DNA from: Gemmatimonadaceae bacterium
GTDB taxonomy: Bacteria; Gemmatimonadota; Gemmatimonadetes; Gemmatimonadales; Gemmatimonadaceae
Assembly (NCBI GenBank): GCA_025357975.1
Contig: JANYKY010000454.1
Span: forward strand, 1-16,702
DNA length: 16,702 nucleotides
Reading direction: 5' to 3'
Shown: one piece after another, positions 1-7,000 of the stretch
How the letters are laid out: every line of letters starts with the position of its first letter
How positions within the stretch are numbered: the first letter of the stretch is position 1
Made by a program: the position numbers and the translations under genes
The notes under the pieces: model-generated
Database searches by the model: none
The model's input: the letters and a program-made list of their open reading frames with translations, nothing else
What the model was told of the DNA's origin: nothing

Positions 1-49
1 CGGCCGCGGCTTCGCGATCGGCGACAGATGTGGATCGCTGCCCTTGTGA
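1..49 (+). CDS. C-terminal end of an unidentified upstream gene (partial)
   Basis: Reading frame 2 is open from the left edge and ends in TGA at 47-49, giving a visible tail GRGFAIGDRCGSLPL. The stop overlaps the GTG at 46-48 in a GTGA arrangement, which is the same kind of 4-base coupling seen repeatedly further down this strand. That is the main reason for treating it as a real gene end. Fifteen residues are too few to name a family. A thiamine-pathway gene would fit the context, but nothing in the residues shows it. Confidence 0.35.
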   Translation, partial: GRGFAIGDRCGSLPL

Positions 50-744
50 CAATCTCGTTCCCGGCAATTCACGCTGTCACGGACAGCGCGTCGGTATCGA
101 GCGAAGGTTTTGTTGCGCGTGCGGAGCGGGTGATGATCGCCCTTGGGCCACGGGGAGCAGTTCACCTTCGCTGCTCGAGAATAAGTGGTAGCCGGTTTTA
201 CGAAGTCGCCAGACTTCTGGCGGGTTTTCAGGCTGCGACTGGGTGCTGGCTAATCGTGAACGACCGCGTGGACATTGCGCGAGCTGTCGGAGCTCGCGGA
301 GCTCAGCTCGCATCGCACTCGTTGCAGGTGGAGGAAGCTGCCGCTGTCGCGCCCGACATGCCACTCGGCGCAAGCGTGCACAGCATCGAAGAAGCGATCG
401 ACGCCGAAGCGAATGGCGCGACGTGGTGCGTTGCCGGCACGATATTCGAGACGCCGAGCCATGAGGGGCGGCCGCCGGCGCGAATTGATTTCGTAAAGTC
501 GCTGGCTGCTGAAATAAGCATCCCGATCATCGCGATTGGCGGAATCGAACCCGACGACGTTGCTTCGCTCCTGGCGGCTGGCGCGTACGGAATCGCGGCA
601 ATTCGCGGTGTTGGATGGAGTGCAGAGGGCCAATTTATTGACCCCGTCACGCGCTATATTTCAGCCTATGATTCAGCGTCCGGCATCGAGCGAAATGATC
701 ACCTTGATGGTGAACGGGGCGCCCCGGGAGCTGGCACCACGTAG
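46..744 (+). CDS. ThiE/TenI-family TIM-barrel protein, TenI-like
   Basis: This is a 232-residue TIM barrel of the thiamine phosphate synthase/TenI family. Visible family segments are AIHAVTD near residue 7, LIVNDRVDIA at 69-78, GASVHSIEEA at 108-117, GTIFET at 131-136 and IPIIAIGGI at 159-167. The wording (HAVTD, SVHSIEEA, FETPS) is closer to Bacillus TenI, the thiazole tautomerase encoded beside thiS-thiG, than to ThiE. The ThiE diphosphate-binding residues look absent: the usual QLREK is HLRCS and the PTxTK lysine is missing. The TenI catalytic histidine position (GHVFET) holds Thr132. I chose GTG 46 because it overlaps the upstream TGA and puts the barrel's first strand at the N-terminus; ATG 28 would add six residues. 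The last 16 codons overlap thiS. It probably acts in thiazole formation or as a divergent thiamine phosphate synthase; automatic annotation would call it ThiE. Confidence 0.85.
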   Translation: MTISFPAIHAVTDSASVSSEGFVARAERVMIALGPRGAVHLRCSRISGSRFYEVARLLAGFQAATGCWLIVNDRVDIARAVGARGAQLASHSLQVEEAAAVAPDMPLGASVHSIEEAIDAEANGATWCVAGTIFETPSHEGRPPARIDFVKSLAAEISIPIIAIGGIEPDDVASLLAAGAYGIAAIRGVGWSAEGQFIDPVTRYISAYDSASGIERNDHLDGERGAPGAGTT

Positions 745-901
745 CACTGTTGCGGGCCTTCTCCGATCGCTCGGAATCGACCCCCGGCTTGTAGTAGTCG
801 AGCACAACAGGGCAATCCTCCGCGATCGCGAGACTTATTCGATGCACGCGCTTCGGGACGGCGATTCGATCGAGATCGTGCATTTCGTAGGCGGCGGCTG
901 A
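695..901 (+). CDS. thiS: ThiS, sulfur carrier protein for thiazole synthesis
   Basis: This is a 68-residue ubiquitin-like sulfur carrier. In thiazole synthesis the C-terminal glycine is adenylylated, converted to a thiocarboxylate and used by ThiG. The sequence shows the MVNG start of the first strand, the mid-protein VVVEHN segment, the LRDGDSIEIV strand near residues 53-62 and the diagnostic C-terminal FVGGG ending exactly at the stop codon. ATG 695 gives the usual ThiS length. An in-frame ATG at 668 would add a nine-residue tail that ThiS proteins lack, and ATG 707 would trim the first strand. The start lies inside the preceding gene by 50 bases, and the TGA stop shares its A with the thiG start (TGATG). 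No ThiF adenylyltransferase or ThiO is visible in this window. Confidence 0.93.
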   Translation: MITLMVNGAPRELAPRSTVAGLLRSLGIDPRLVVVEHNRAILRDRETYSMHALRDGDSIEIVHFVGGG

Positions 902-1704
902 TGGGAATCGCGATTGACACTTCGCTCGATATTTCCCCGCTCGTAATCGGGGGCCGGGAGTTTCGTTCTCGTCTGATGGTTGGAACCGGCAAGTATGCTT
1001 CGAATTCCGAGATGATTCGGGCCATCGAAGCATCGGGGGCCGAAGTCGTCACGGTTGCGGTACGTCGAGTGGATCTGAGCCGCGCGAACGACGAAGGAAT
1101 TTTGCACCATCTCGATCCAGAGCAGTTTTTTCTTCTCGCTAACACTGCTGGATGCTACAACGCGGAAGATGCCATCCGCTATGCCAGGCTCGGGCGCGCG
1201 GCCGGCTTCAATGAATGGGTGAAACTTGAGGTTATCGGCGACACGGAAACTCTGCTGCCGGACACTGCGGGCTTGCTCGAGGCAACGCGTGTGCTTGCCA
1301 GCGAGGGATTCAAGGTCCTCGCGTACACAAATGACGACCTCATCACTGCGTTGCGACTTGAAGATGCCGGCGCCGCGGCGGTGATGCCTCTGGCGTCTCC
1401 AATCGGATCGGGGCTCGGCATGCTGAACCCTTACGCGATTCGGACAATCAAGTCGCGTCTTGGGGTGCCGGTGATCGTCGATGCCGGAGTCGGTACTGCG
1501 TCTGATGCTTGTATCGTGATGGAACAGGGTGTTGACGGCATCCTCATGAACACCGGCATTGCGGCCGCATCTGATCCTGTTCGTATGGCGACTGCTATGC
1601 GTCAAGCTGTCGAGGCGGGGCGTCTCGCATATCTCGCCGGCCGCATGCCTCGTCGCGAAACCGCGGTTCCTTCTTCGCCACTCACCGGTATGATCGGCGA
1701 GTGA
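901..1704 (+). CDS. thiG: ThiG, thiazole synthase
   Basis: Thiazole synthase condenses deoxyxylulose 5-phosphate, dehydroglycine and the ThiS thiocarboxylate into the thiazole phosphate of thiamine. The 267-residue protein has family-typical length and is colinear with known ThiG. It shows SRLMVGTGKY at 23-32, the ANDEG loop near 62-66, NTAGCYNAEDA at 81-91 and WVKLEVIGD at 106-114, where Lys108 is the Schiff-base lysine. Further on come VMPLASPIGSG at 161-171, PVIVDAGVGTASDA at 190-203 and the GILMNTGIA phosphate-binding segment at 213-221. The start ATG shares its A with the thiS stop, and the TGA stop shares its A with the rsmB start. It is intact and there is nothing unusual in the active site. 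Confidence 0.97.
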   Translation: MGIAIDTSLDISPLVIGGREFRSRLMVGTGKYASNSEMIRAIEASGAEVVTVAVRRVDLSRANDEGILHHLDPEQFFLLANTAGCYNAEDAIRYARLGRAAGFNEWVKLEVIGDTETLLPDTAGLLEATRVLASEGFKVLAYTNDDLITALRLEDAGAAAVMPLASPIGSGLGMLNPYAIRTIKSRLGVPVIVDAGVGTASDACIVMEQGVDGILMNTGIAAASDPVRMATAMRQAVEAGRLAYLAGRMPRRETAVPSSPLTGMIGE

Positions 1705-3044
1705 TGTCCCAGGATAGTACGGTTCAGGTTGTCGTCGGTGGAGTGACGGCGCCCCGCGTCTCTGCAGCGGGAATCTGCGCCGACCTTCGCGGTGGCGAGA
1801 TGCTCGACAGCGCATTCGAGAAACGAGCGTCGGCGCTCGATGCGCGTGACCGGCGCTGGCTGCGCGAGCTCATGTATGGAATGCTTCGGCAGCGCGGAAC
1901 AATCGATGCTCATCTGGCAGACCGGGTTCGTGGTGGTCTCGCTCGCATCGATCCGGACTTGCTCGATCTCATGCGGCTCGGTGTCTACCAGCTTCTTCAC
2001 ATGGGAAGCGTACCTGCATATGCGGCGATTGCCCAGACCGTTGAGCTGGCGAAGGTTCGTCATGGCATCGGAGCCAGCAAGCTCATGAATGCGGTGCTTC
2101 GCAGAGTTGACAGAGAACGCAGTGAATTGGCCGCCCCGCGCTCGCCAGACAGGTTGGAGGATCTTGCGACGCGATACTCGCATCCGCGATGGCTGATCGC
2201 TCGCTGGCTTGCACGCTGGGGCGAGGAAGCGACTGCTGTTCTGATGATGAAGAACAACGCCGAAGCGCCGGTGGTAATCCGGCCTTATGGAATAGTTCGC
2301 GAGCAGCTCGAGGCGATGCTCGAGACATCAGGAGTCGAGGTCGAAGACGCGCCGCTCGTGCGCGACAGCATCCAGTTTGTCGGCGGCGTGTCGCTTACGG
2401 AGCTCGGCGCGTTCAGGCAGGGATTGTTTTTCGTGCAGGATCCAGGCTCGACACTCGTGACCATGTACGCAGCGATTGCCGAAGGTTCGTTCGTCGTCGA
2501 TCTGTGCGCTGCTCCTGGCGGAAAGGCGCTGGAACTGACTCGATTCGCGGGGAAAGTTCTTGCGGTTGACAAGTCTCCGCAGCGCCTGGGACGCCTGCTC
2601 GACAACCGCGCTCGCCTCGAAGCCCACAACTTGTTCGTGGCGGCTGGCGATGCCCGAATGCCGATAGTGCGTGAGGCGGACGCTGTTCTCATCGACGTTC
2701 CGTGCACGGGAACGGGAACGTTCAGGCGTCATCCCGATGCCCGCTGGCGCCTCAAGGTGTCTGACTTGTCGGTAATGGCTGGGCTCCAAGCCTCGATCCT
2801 CAAGGCGGCTGCTGAAGTGGTGAAGCCAGGCGGGCTCCTCATTTACAGCACATGCTCCCTCGAGCCAGAGGAAAATGATCTGCAGGTCGAATCATTTCTG
2901 GCAAAGAATCCAGAGTGGAAGCTGGAGCCGCCGCCGGCAGGCGCAGTTCCGCCGGAGACTATCGACCGCGGATATCTTCGCGTTCTTCCGCAGGTTCACG
3001 GAAGCGATGGAGCGTTTGCCGCGCGACTGCGCCGGAGCCAGTAG
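1704..3044 (+). CDS. rsmB: RsmB, 16S rRNA (cytosine-967-C5)-methyltransferase
   Basis: This 446-residue protein has an N-terminal NusB-like RNA-binding domain (roughly 15-145) and a C-terminal Rossmann methyltransferase domain (roughly 160-446). The SAM-binding motif VDLCAAPGGKA is at 265-275, followed by the acidic VLAVDKS at 285-291. Motif IV, IDVPCTGTGTFRRHPD, carries Cys334, and motif VI, IYSTCSLEPEEND, carries Cys384, the expected nucleophile. It methylates C967 of 16S rRNA, in E. coli numbering, using SAM. I chose ATG 1704 because it overlaps the thiG stop as TGATG; GTG 1701 would add a single residue. The stop TAG is followed immediately by the GTG of the next gene. The N-terminal ~20 residues are not recognisable. 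Confidence 0.95.
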   Translation: MSQDSTVQVVVGGVTAPRVSAAGICADLRGGEMLDSAFEKRASALDARDRRWLRELMYGMLRQRGTIDAHLADRVRGGLARIDPDLLDLMRLGVYQLLHMGSVPAYAAIAQTVELAKVRHGIGASKLMNAVLRRVDRERSELAAPRSPDRLEDLATRYSHPRWLIARWLARWGEEATAVLMMKNNAEAPVVIRPYGIVREQLEAMLETSGVEVEDAPLVRDSIQFVGGVSLTELGAFRQGLFFVQDPGSTLVTMYAAIAEGSFVVDLCAAPGGKALELTRFAGKVLAVDKSPQRLGRLLDNRARLEAHNLFVAAGDARMPIVREADAVLIDVPCTGTGTFRRHPDARWRLKVSDLSVMAGLQASILKAAAEVVKPGGLLIYSTCSLEPEENDLQVESFLAKNPEWKLEPPPAGAVPPETIDRGYLRVLPQVHGSDGAFAARLRRSQ

Positions 3045-3854
3045 GTGAACCCTCGCACAATCGCGAGGCGCGCATTTCCCTATCTCATCGTTGCAGTCGG
3101 CGGATTCCTGATCGCCTACGTCGTTCTTTTTTTCTTCTTTTTTCCCGCACAGGTTTTACCGGATGATGGTCATATACCCAGAGTGGTCGGGATGACCTAT
3201 GACGCAGCATCGAGTGCGCTCGAAAAAGTTGGATTTCACGCGATCAAGGGACAGACACGTTTTCACAAGACTATCGCTGCCGATGTAGTGCTCGAGCAGG
3301 ATCCGCCTGCGGGAAGCCTCCAGAAGCGCGGTGCCGATGTGACGCTTGCGGTGAGCGGCGGCCAGGCAACCGCAACGGTTCCTGAAGTAGCCGGGTCATC
3401 CCAGCAGCAGGCTAAGATCGCGATCGAGACCGCAGGGCTCACATTCGGGACAATCTCCGAGCAGACGAGCAATCTTCCGCGCGGCGCGGTAATCAGCAGT
3501 TCGCCACCCGCCGGTACGACACTCGATCTTCCAGCTACCGTAAGTATCACCCTCAGTCAGGGTCCTTCAACGATTCAGCTTCCCGATTTTGCCGGGCGCA
3601 CGCTTGCCGACGCGCGGTCAGCACTGGAGCAGCTTGGCCTTCATCTTGGCGGGACGACCCGCGATACGACATCGTTCATGCCCGAGAATACAATTCTGGG
3701 GCAGACGCCGGCCGCCGGTGCGACGGTATCAGCCGGCTCGAGCGTAACCCTTCGGCTCAGCAGGTTCCCTCCTCCGCCGCGACAACCATCGAGCGACACT
3801 ACACATCTCGATTCGCTCCAGAACGCCCTGCATTTTCCTGGTCACGCGCAATGA
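3045..3854 (+). CDS. Membrane-anchored protein with three PASTA domains
   Basis: The 269-residue protein has a short basic N-terminus, one hydrophobic segment at about 13-34 and then three PASTA repeats at roughly 43-104, 111-172 and 177-239. The repeats carry the typical V.P.V.G.. AxxxLexxGL pattern and the PPAG-type turns (DPPAG, SPPAG, TPAAG). A proline-rich tail follows. The likely topology is a cytoplasmic N-terminus with the PASTA domains outside the inner membrane. PASTA domains bind muropeptides in kinases such as PknB and occur in some transpeptidases, but no kinase or transpeptidase domain is attached here, so the protein probably senses or tethers rather than catalyses. The GTG start abuts the rsmB stop, and the end overlaps rpe by four bases (ATGA). 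A T-rich tract encodes five consecutive Phe at the end of the membrane segment. Confidence 0.9.
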   Translation: MNPRTIARRAFPYLIVAVGGFLIAYVVLFFFFFPAQVLPDDGHIPRVVGMTYDAASSALEKVGFHAIKGQTRFHKTIAADVVLEQDPPAGSLQKRGADVTLAVSGGQATATVPEVAGSSQQQAKIAIETAGLTFGTISEQTSNLPRGAVISSSPPAGTTLDLPATVSITLSQGPSTIQLPDFAGRTLADARSALEQLGLHLGGTTRDTTSFMPENTILGQTPAAGATVSAGSSVTLRLSRFPPPPRQPSSDTTHLDSLQNALHFPGHAQ

Positions 3855-4516
3855 AAGCGAGAATAGCTCCTTCGATTTTGAGTGCCGATTTCGGGCATCT
3901 TGCCGAGGGCATAGCAATGTGCATCGAGGGAGGAGCCGATCAGATTCATCTCGACGTGATGGATGGCCGGTTCGTGCCGAATATCACGTTTGGCGAAAAG
4001 GTTATCGGCACAGTGCGGAAACTGACTTCGCTACCCCTCGATGTGCACATGATGGTGCGCGAGCCGGAGAAATATTTTGAGAGCTTCGCTGGAGCCGGCG
4101 CGAACGGAATGACGATTCACGCCGAGGTTGCGCCGCATCTACAGCGACAGCTCACGCGAATCCGGGAGTTGGGTTGCAGAGCGGGAGCGGCCGTCAATCC
4201 GGGAACATCGCTCGTTGCGGTTCGGGAAGCAGTGATGGACCTGGATCTACTTCTTGTCATGACCGTGAACCCGGGGTTTGGCGGGCAGGCGTTCATCCCC
4301 GCTTCGCTCGACAAGGTCGGCCGCGCCCGTCGCATGCTGGACGAGTTCAAGAGCAACGCGCAGCTCGAGGTCGACGGTGGAATCTCCCGCCATACCATTC
4401 ACGATGTGTGGCGTGCCGGAGCGGACACGTTCGTCGCTGGTAATGCAATCTTCACTGCAGACGATCCAAAGTCTGAGATATCAGCTCTTCGCATGCTTTG
4501 CCTCGTGTCTGCGTGA
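3851..4516 (+). CDS. rpe: Ribulose-phosphate 3-epimerase
   Basis: Rpe interconverts ribulose 5-phosphate and xylulose 5-phosphate in the pentose phosphate pathway. The 221-residue TIM barrel is colinear with the family. It shows IAPSILSADF at 5-14, IHLDVMDGRFVPN at 32-44 with metal ligands His33 and Asp35, DVHMMV at 64-69 with His66, VMTVNPGFGGQ at 136-146 and EVDGGI at 173-178 with the catalytic Asp175. The C-terminal GNAIF phosphate-binding strand is also present. ATG 3851 overlaps the PASTA gene stop (ATGA). The stop overlaps the next start (GTGA). The last dozen residues after GNAIF are less conserved but of normal length. Confidence 0.97.
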   Translation: MKARIAPSILSADFGHLAEGIAMCIEGGADQIHLDVMDGRFVPNITFGEKVIGTVRKLTSLPLDVHMMVREPEKYFESFAGAGANGMTIHAEVAPHLQRQLTRIRELGCRAGAAVNPGTSLVAVREAVMDLDLLLVMTVNPGFGGQAFIPASLDKVGRARRMLDEFKSNAQLEVDGGISRHTIHDVWRAGADTFVAGNAIFTADDPKSEISALRMLCLVSA

Positions 4517-5073
4517 CGAGCAGAAGCCAGCTTGCCGTAGTTGCAGGAGTATTAGCCCTGGTAGCAGCTGTTGTTTTCGCCGGAAGATATTTTCTCGCGG
4601 ACGAGGTGTCCCCCGTTGGTCTCGGAGTTGAGGCACCTGATTTCCTAGCGATGAGTCTCGACTCAACGCCGGTTAAGAAGACGCTGGCCGATTATCGAGG
4701 CAATGTCGTGCTCATCAACATCTGGGCGACGTGGTGTGCACCTTGTCGCGTGGAGATCCCCAGCATCGAGCAGCTCAACGCGTCGTACGCGTCGAAGGGC
4801 CTGAAAGTCGTAGCAATCAGCGTGGACGATCCCGGGTCCGAAGCGCTCATCCGCGAATTCGTCGCAAGGTACAAGATGAATTTCGACGTACTTCATGATC
4901 CCGGCGGCCAGGAAGGAAAAATCAGCCGCGACTATCAAACGTCAGGCTATCCGGAAACAGTCATCATCGGAAAAGACGGGCTGATCCGTCGGAAATTCCT
5001 CGGCGCCAGTGACTGGAATTCTGCGTCCAATCGCGCATTGATTGACCGGCTGCTGGCCGAGAAGGCTGAATAG
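4513..5073 (+). CDS. TlpA/ResA-like membrane-anchored thioredoxin
   Basis: This 186-residue protein has an N-terminal hydrophobic anchor (about 7-28) and a thioredoxin-fold domain (about 38-186) of the TlpA/ResA type. The active site WATWCAPCRVEIP puts the redox cysteines at 75 and 78, and the cis-proline loop is SGYPETVII with Pro147. The central GxEAPDF start and the DxPG insert are also family features. The domain should lie on the outer face of the inner membrane, where such proteins reduce cytochrome c apoprotein or other exported thiols. I chose GTG 4513 because it overlaps the rpe TGA; TTG 4498 would add five residues. An AGAAGG stretch just before its stop is a plausible ribosome-binding site for tsaD. 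The partner substrate cannot be told from the sequence. Confidence 0.92.
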   Translation: MTSRSQLAVVAGVLALVAAVVFAGRYFLADEVSPVGLGVEAPDFLAMSLDSTPVKKTLADYRGNVVLINIWATWCAPCRVEIPSIEQLNASYASKGLKVVAISVDDPGSEALIREFVARYKMNFDVLHDPGGQEGKISRDYQTSGYPETVIIGKDGLIRRKFLGASDWNSASNRALIDRLLAEKAE

Positions 5074-5074
5074 A

Positions 5075-6118
5075 GTGCCGATAGTTCTTGGAATCGAAAC
5101 GTCATGCGATGAAACATCGGCATCTGTCCTCGAAGGTTCGGGCGACGACGTAATGCTTCGCTCTCTCGTGATTCTGTCGCAGGACATCCACAAAGTCTTC
5201 GGCGGCGTCGTACCCGAGATTGCCTCGAGAGCGCACCTCAGCAGCATTGTCCCAGTCGTGTCGCGTGCGCTCGCCGATGCAGGTGTGGCAGAAACGGAGG
5301 TCGATGCAATTGCGGTAACTCACGCACCCGGTCTGATCGGGGCATTACTGGTTGGCGTGTGTTACGCAAAGGCGCTGGGATTTGCGCTCGATGTGCCGGT
5401 AGTCGGAGTTCATCACATGGAAGGTCATCTTTTCGCAACAGCGCTTGAAAACGCCGGAGCGGTTCCACCTTTTACGGGCTTGCTTGTGTCAGGCGGTCAT
5501 ACTCTTTTACTCGACGTCGAGTCGTGGGGGAGTTACAGGCTTCTTGGCGCCACCCGAGACGATGCCGCAGGCGAAGCGTTCGATAAGGTCGCCAAGCTGC
5601 TCGGGTTGCCGTATCCTGGTGGCCGTCCCATCGAGGAGCTCGCGAAGAGGGGAACTCCCTCGCGCTTTCGCTTCACGACACCGATGGTTCGACGCAACGA
5701 CGCACCAGACAGTGCCGAGTATTATGCGTTCTCGTTCAGCGGGCTCAAGACGGCGGTTCTAAATGCGGTTCGCGGCAGCGAGGACATCGAGCGTGACAAA
5801 GCCGACATTGCCCGCGCTTTTCAGGACGCGTTGATCGCCTCGCTGGCCGAGAAAACATTTCGCGCGGCCAATGCCTTCGGCCGGAGCCGTATCGTTCTCG
5901 GTGGCGGGGTTGCGTGTAACTCAGCGCTAAAGACCGCGATCGTCGAGCGAACCGCGGAGATCGGTGCTACTGTATTCGCTCCATCGCCGCGGCTGGCGAC
6001 AGACAACGCCGCAATGATTGCGCGCGCTGGTCTCTTCCGGTTCGAGCGCGGCGAGCGTGCGGACTTCAATCTCAACGCGTTCGCCAGCCTGCCGATTCCC
6101 GGTCTGGCAGCTTCATGA
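5075..6118 (+). CDS. tsaD: TsaD, tRNA t6A37 threonylcarbamoyltransferase subunit
   Basis: TsaD transfers the threonylcarbamoyl group to A37 of ANN-decoding tRNAs, together with TsaB and TsaE. The 347-residue ASKHA-fold protein shows VLGIETSCDETSAS at 4-17, GGVVPEIASRAH at 43-54, HHMEGH at 113-118 with the metal-binding histidines 114 and 118, LVSGGHT at 137-143, and the DDAAGEAFDK loop near 162-171. GGGVACN is at 276-282 and the metal-binding Asp310 is in ATDNAAMIA. I chose GTG 5075: MPIVLGIETS is the normal family start, one base separates it from the preceding TAG, and AGAAGG lies about ten bases upstream. An upstream ATG at 5042 would add 11 residues that match nothing in the family. The stop overlaps lgt (ATGA). 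Confidence 0.97.
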   Translation: MPIVLGIETSCDETSASVLEGSGDDVMLRSLVILSQDIHKVFGGVVPEIASRAHLSSIVPVVSRALADAGVAETEVDAIAVTHAPGLIGALLVGVCYAKALGFALDVPVVGVHHMEGHLFATALENAGAVPPFTGLLVSGGHTLLLDVESWGSYRLLGATRDDAAGEAFDKVAKLLGLPYPGGRPIEELAKRGTPSRFRFTTPMVRRNDAPDSAEYYAFSFSGLKTAVLNAVRGSEDIERDKADIARAFQDALIASLAEKTFRAANAFGRSRIVLGGGVACNSALKTAIVERTAEIGATVFAPSPRLATDNAAMIARAGLFRFERGERADFNLNAFASLPIPGLAAS

Positions 6119-6996
6119 CTTTTCAATCACACCTGATGCCTGGCATTTTCGCTTCGATCGTCCATCACCCCGTTTCGTATCAGATCGGTCCGTTTCAGGC
6201 GACTGGGTTCGGGCTGGCCATGCTGCTCGCGTTCGTGATCGGTCAGATAATCCTGACGAAAGAACTCGAGCGGCGCGGTGAGAGCACTGCCCCTGTTGGA
6301 GACATCGTCTTTGCCGCCGTTGTCGGTGGATTACTCGGCGCGAAGTTGTATTACGCCGTCCTGATGCACGACATGACGGCCATCTTCAGCCGGGCTGGAT
6401 TCGTCTTCTGGGGCGGCCTCATGGGGGGCATCATCGCCGTGATACTCGTCGTGCTGAAGAAGAAACTCGGCGTGGCGCGCATGAGCGATGCGGTGGCAGT
6501 GGCGTTGCCTGCCGCATATTCGATCGGACGAACAGGCTGCTGGGCGGTTGGAGACGATTACGGCCGGCCCTTCAGCGGCCCATTGTCTGTGCTTTTCCCG
6601 GAGGGCGCACCGCCGTCGACGGTCGGCAACATGTCGAAGATGTTTGGCGTCCAGTTTCCACCAGGTTTGTCGCCGTCAGAGGTGGTCTCCGTTTATCCGA
6701 CGCAGATATATGAAGTGCTGATGGGGTTCGTGATGTTTCTGATTATCTGGCGTTTCCGCGCTCACAAGCACGCCGTTGGATGGTTGTTCGGTTTCTATTG
6801 CCTGCTCGCGGGTATCGAGCGGTTCATAGTCGAATTTTTTCGCGCCAAGGACGACCGATTTTTCATCGGAGGTTTGACGTCTGCGCAAATGATCGCTCTT
6901 GGTTTTGCGCTTTTCGGTGCCGTTTGGATGTATATGCGCTGGAACGTCACGCCCGCCGCGCCGGGTATCTACTCCAGGCGCGCGCCGGCCCGCTAG
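6115..6996 (+). CDS. lgt: Lgt, prolipoprotein diacylglyceryl transferase
   Basis: Lgt transfers diacylglycerol from phosphatidylglycerol to the lipobox cysteine of prolipoproteins at the inner membrane. The 293-residue protein has about seven hydrophobic segments. It carries the Lgt signature SIGRTGCWAVGDDYGRP at 136-152 with the essential Arg139, the YPTQIYE segment at 194-200 and GIERFIVEFFR at 233-243 with the second conserved arginine region. The segment usually written HGG in E. coli Lgt reads FWGG at 98-101; aromatic residues occur at this place in other phyla, so this alone does not argue against activity. An insert of about 35 residues (155-190) after the signature is longer than in E. 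coli. The ATG overlaps the tsaD stop. Confidence 0.9.
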   Translation: MTFQSHLMPGIFASIVHHPVSYQIGPFQATGFGLAMLLAFVIGQIILTKELERRGESTAPVGDIVFAAVVGGLLGAKLYYAVLMHDMTAIFSRAGFVFWGGLMGGIIAVILVVLKKKLGVARMSDAVAVALPAAYSIGRTGCWAVGDDYGRPFSGPLSVLFPEGAPPSTVGNMSKMFGVQFPPGLSPSEVVSVYPTQIYEVLMGFVMFLIIWRFRAHKHAVGWLFGFYCLLAGIERFIVEFFRAKDDRFFIGGLTSAQMIALGFALFGAVWMYMRWNVTPAAPGIYSRRAPAR

Positions 6997-7000
6997 CCGC

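Noticed and set aside
536..694. Longer N-terminal extension of ThiS
   Set aside because: The extra 53 residues lie inside the TenI-like gene in another frame and match nothing; ThiS proteins are about 65-70 residues long.
835..1815. A 326-codon open frame on the - strand
   Set aside because: It lies antisense to thiS, thiG and the start of rsmB, has no recognisable domain and is Arg/His-rich. It is a by-product of GC-rich coding on the other strand.
6899..7000. Longer start for the HELGH membrane protein inside lgt
   Set aside because: The added 34 residues are a shifted reading of the conserved lgt end; ATG 7001 fits the four-base spacing after the lgt stop.
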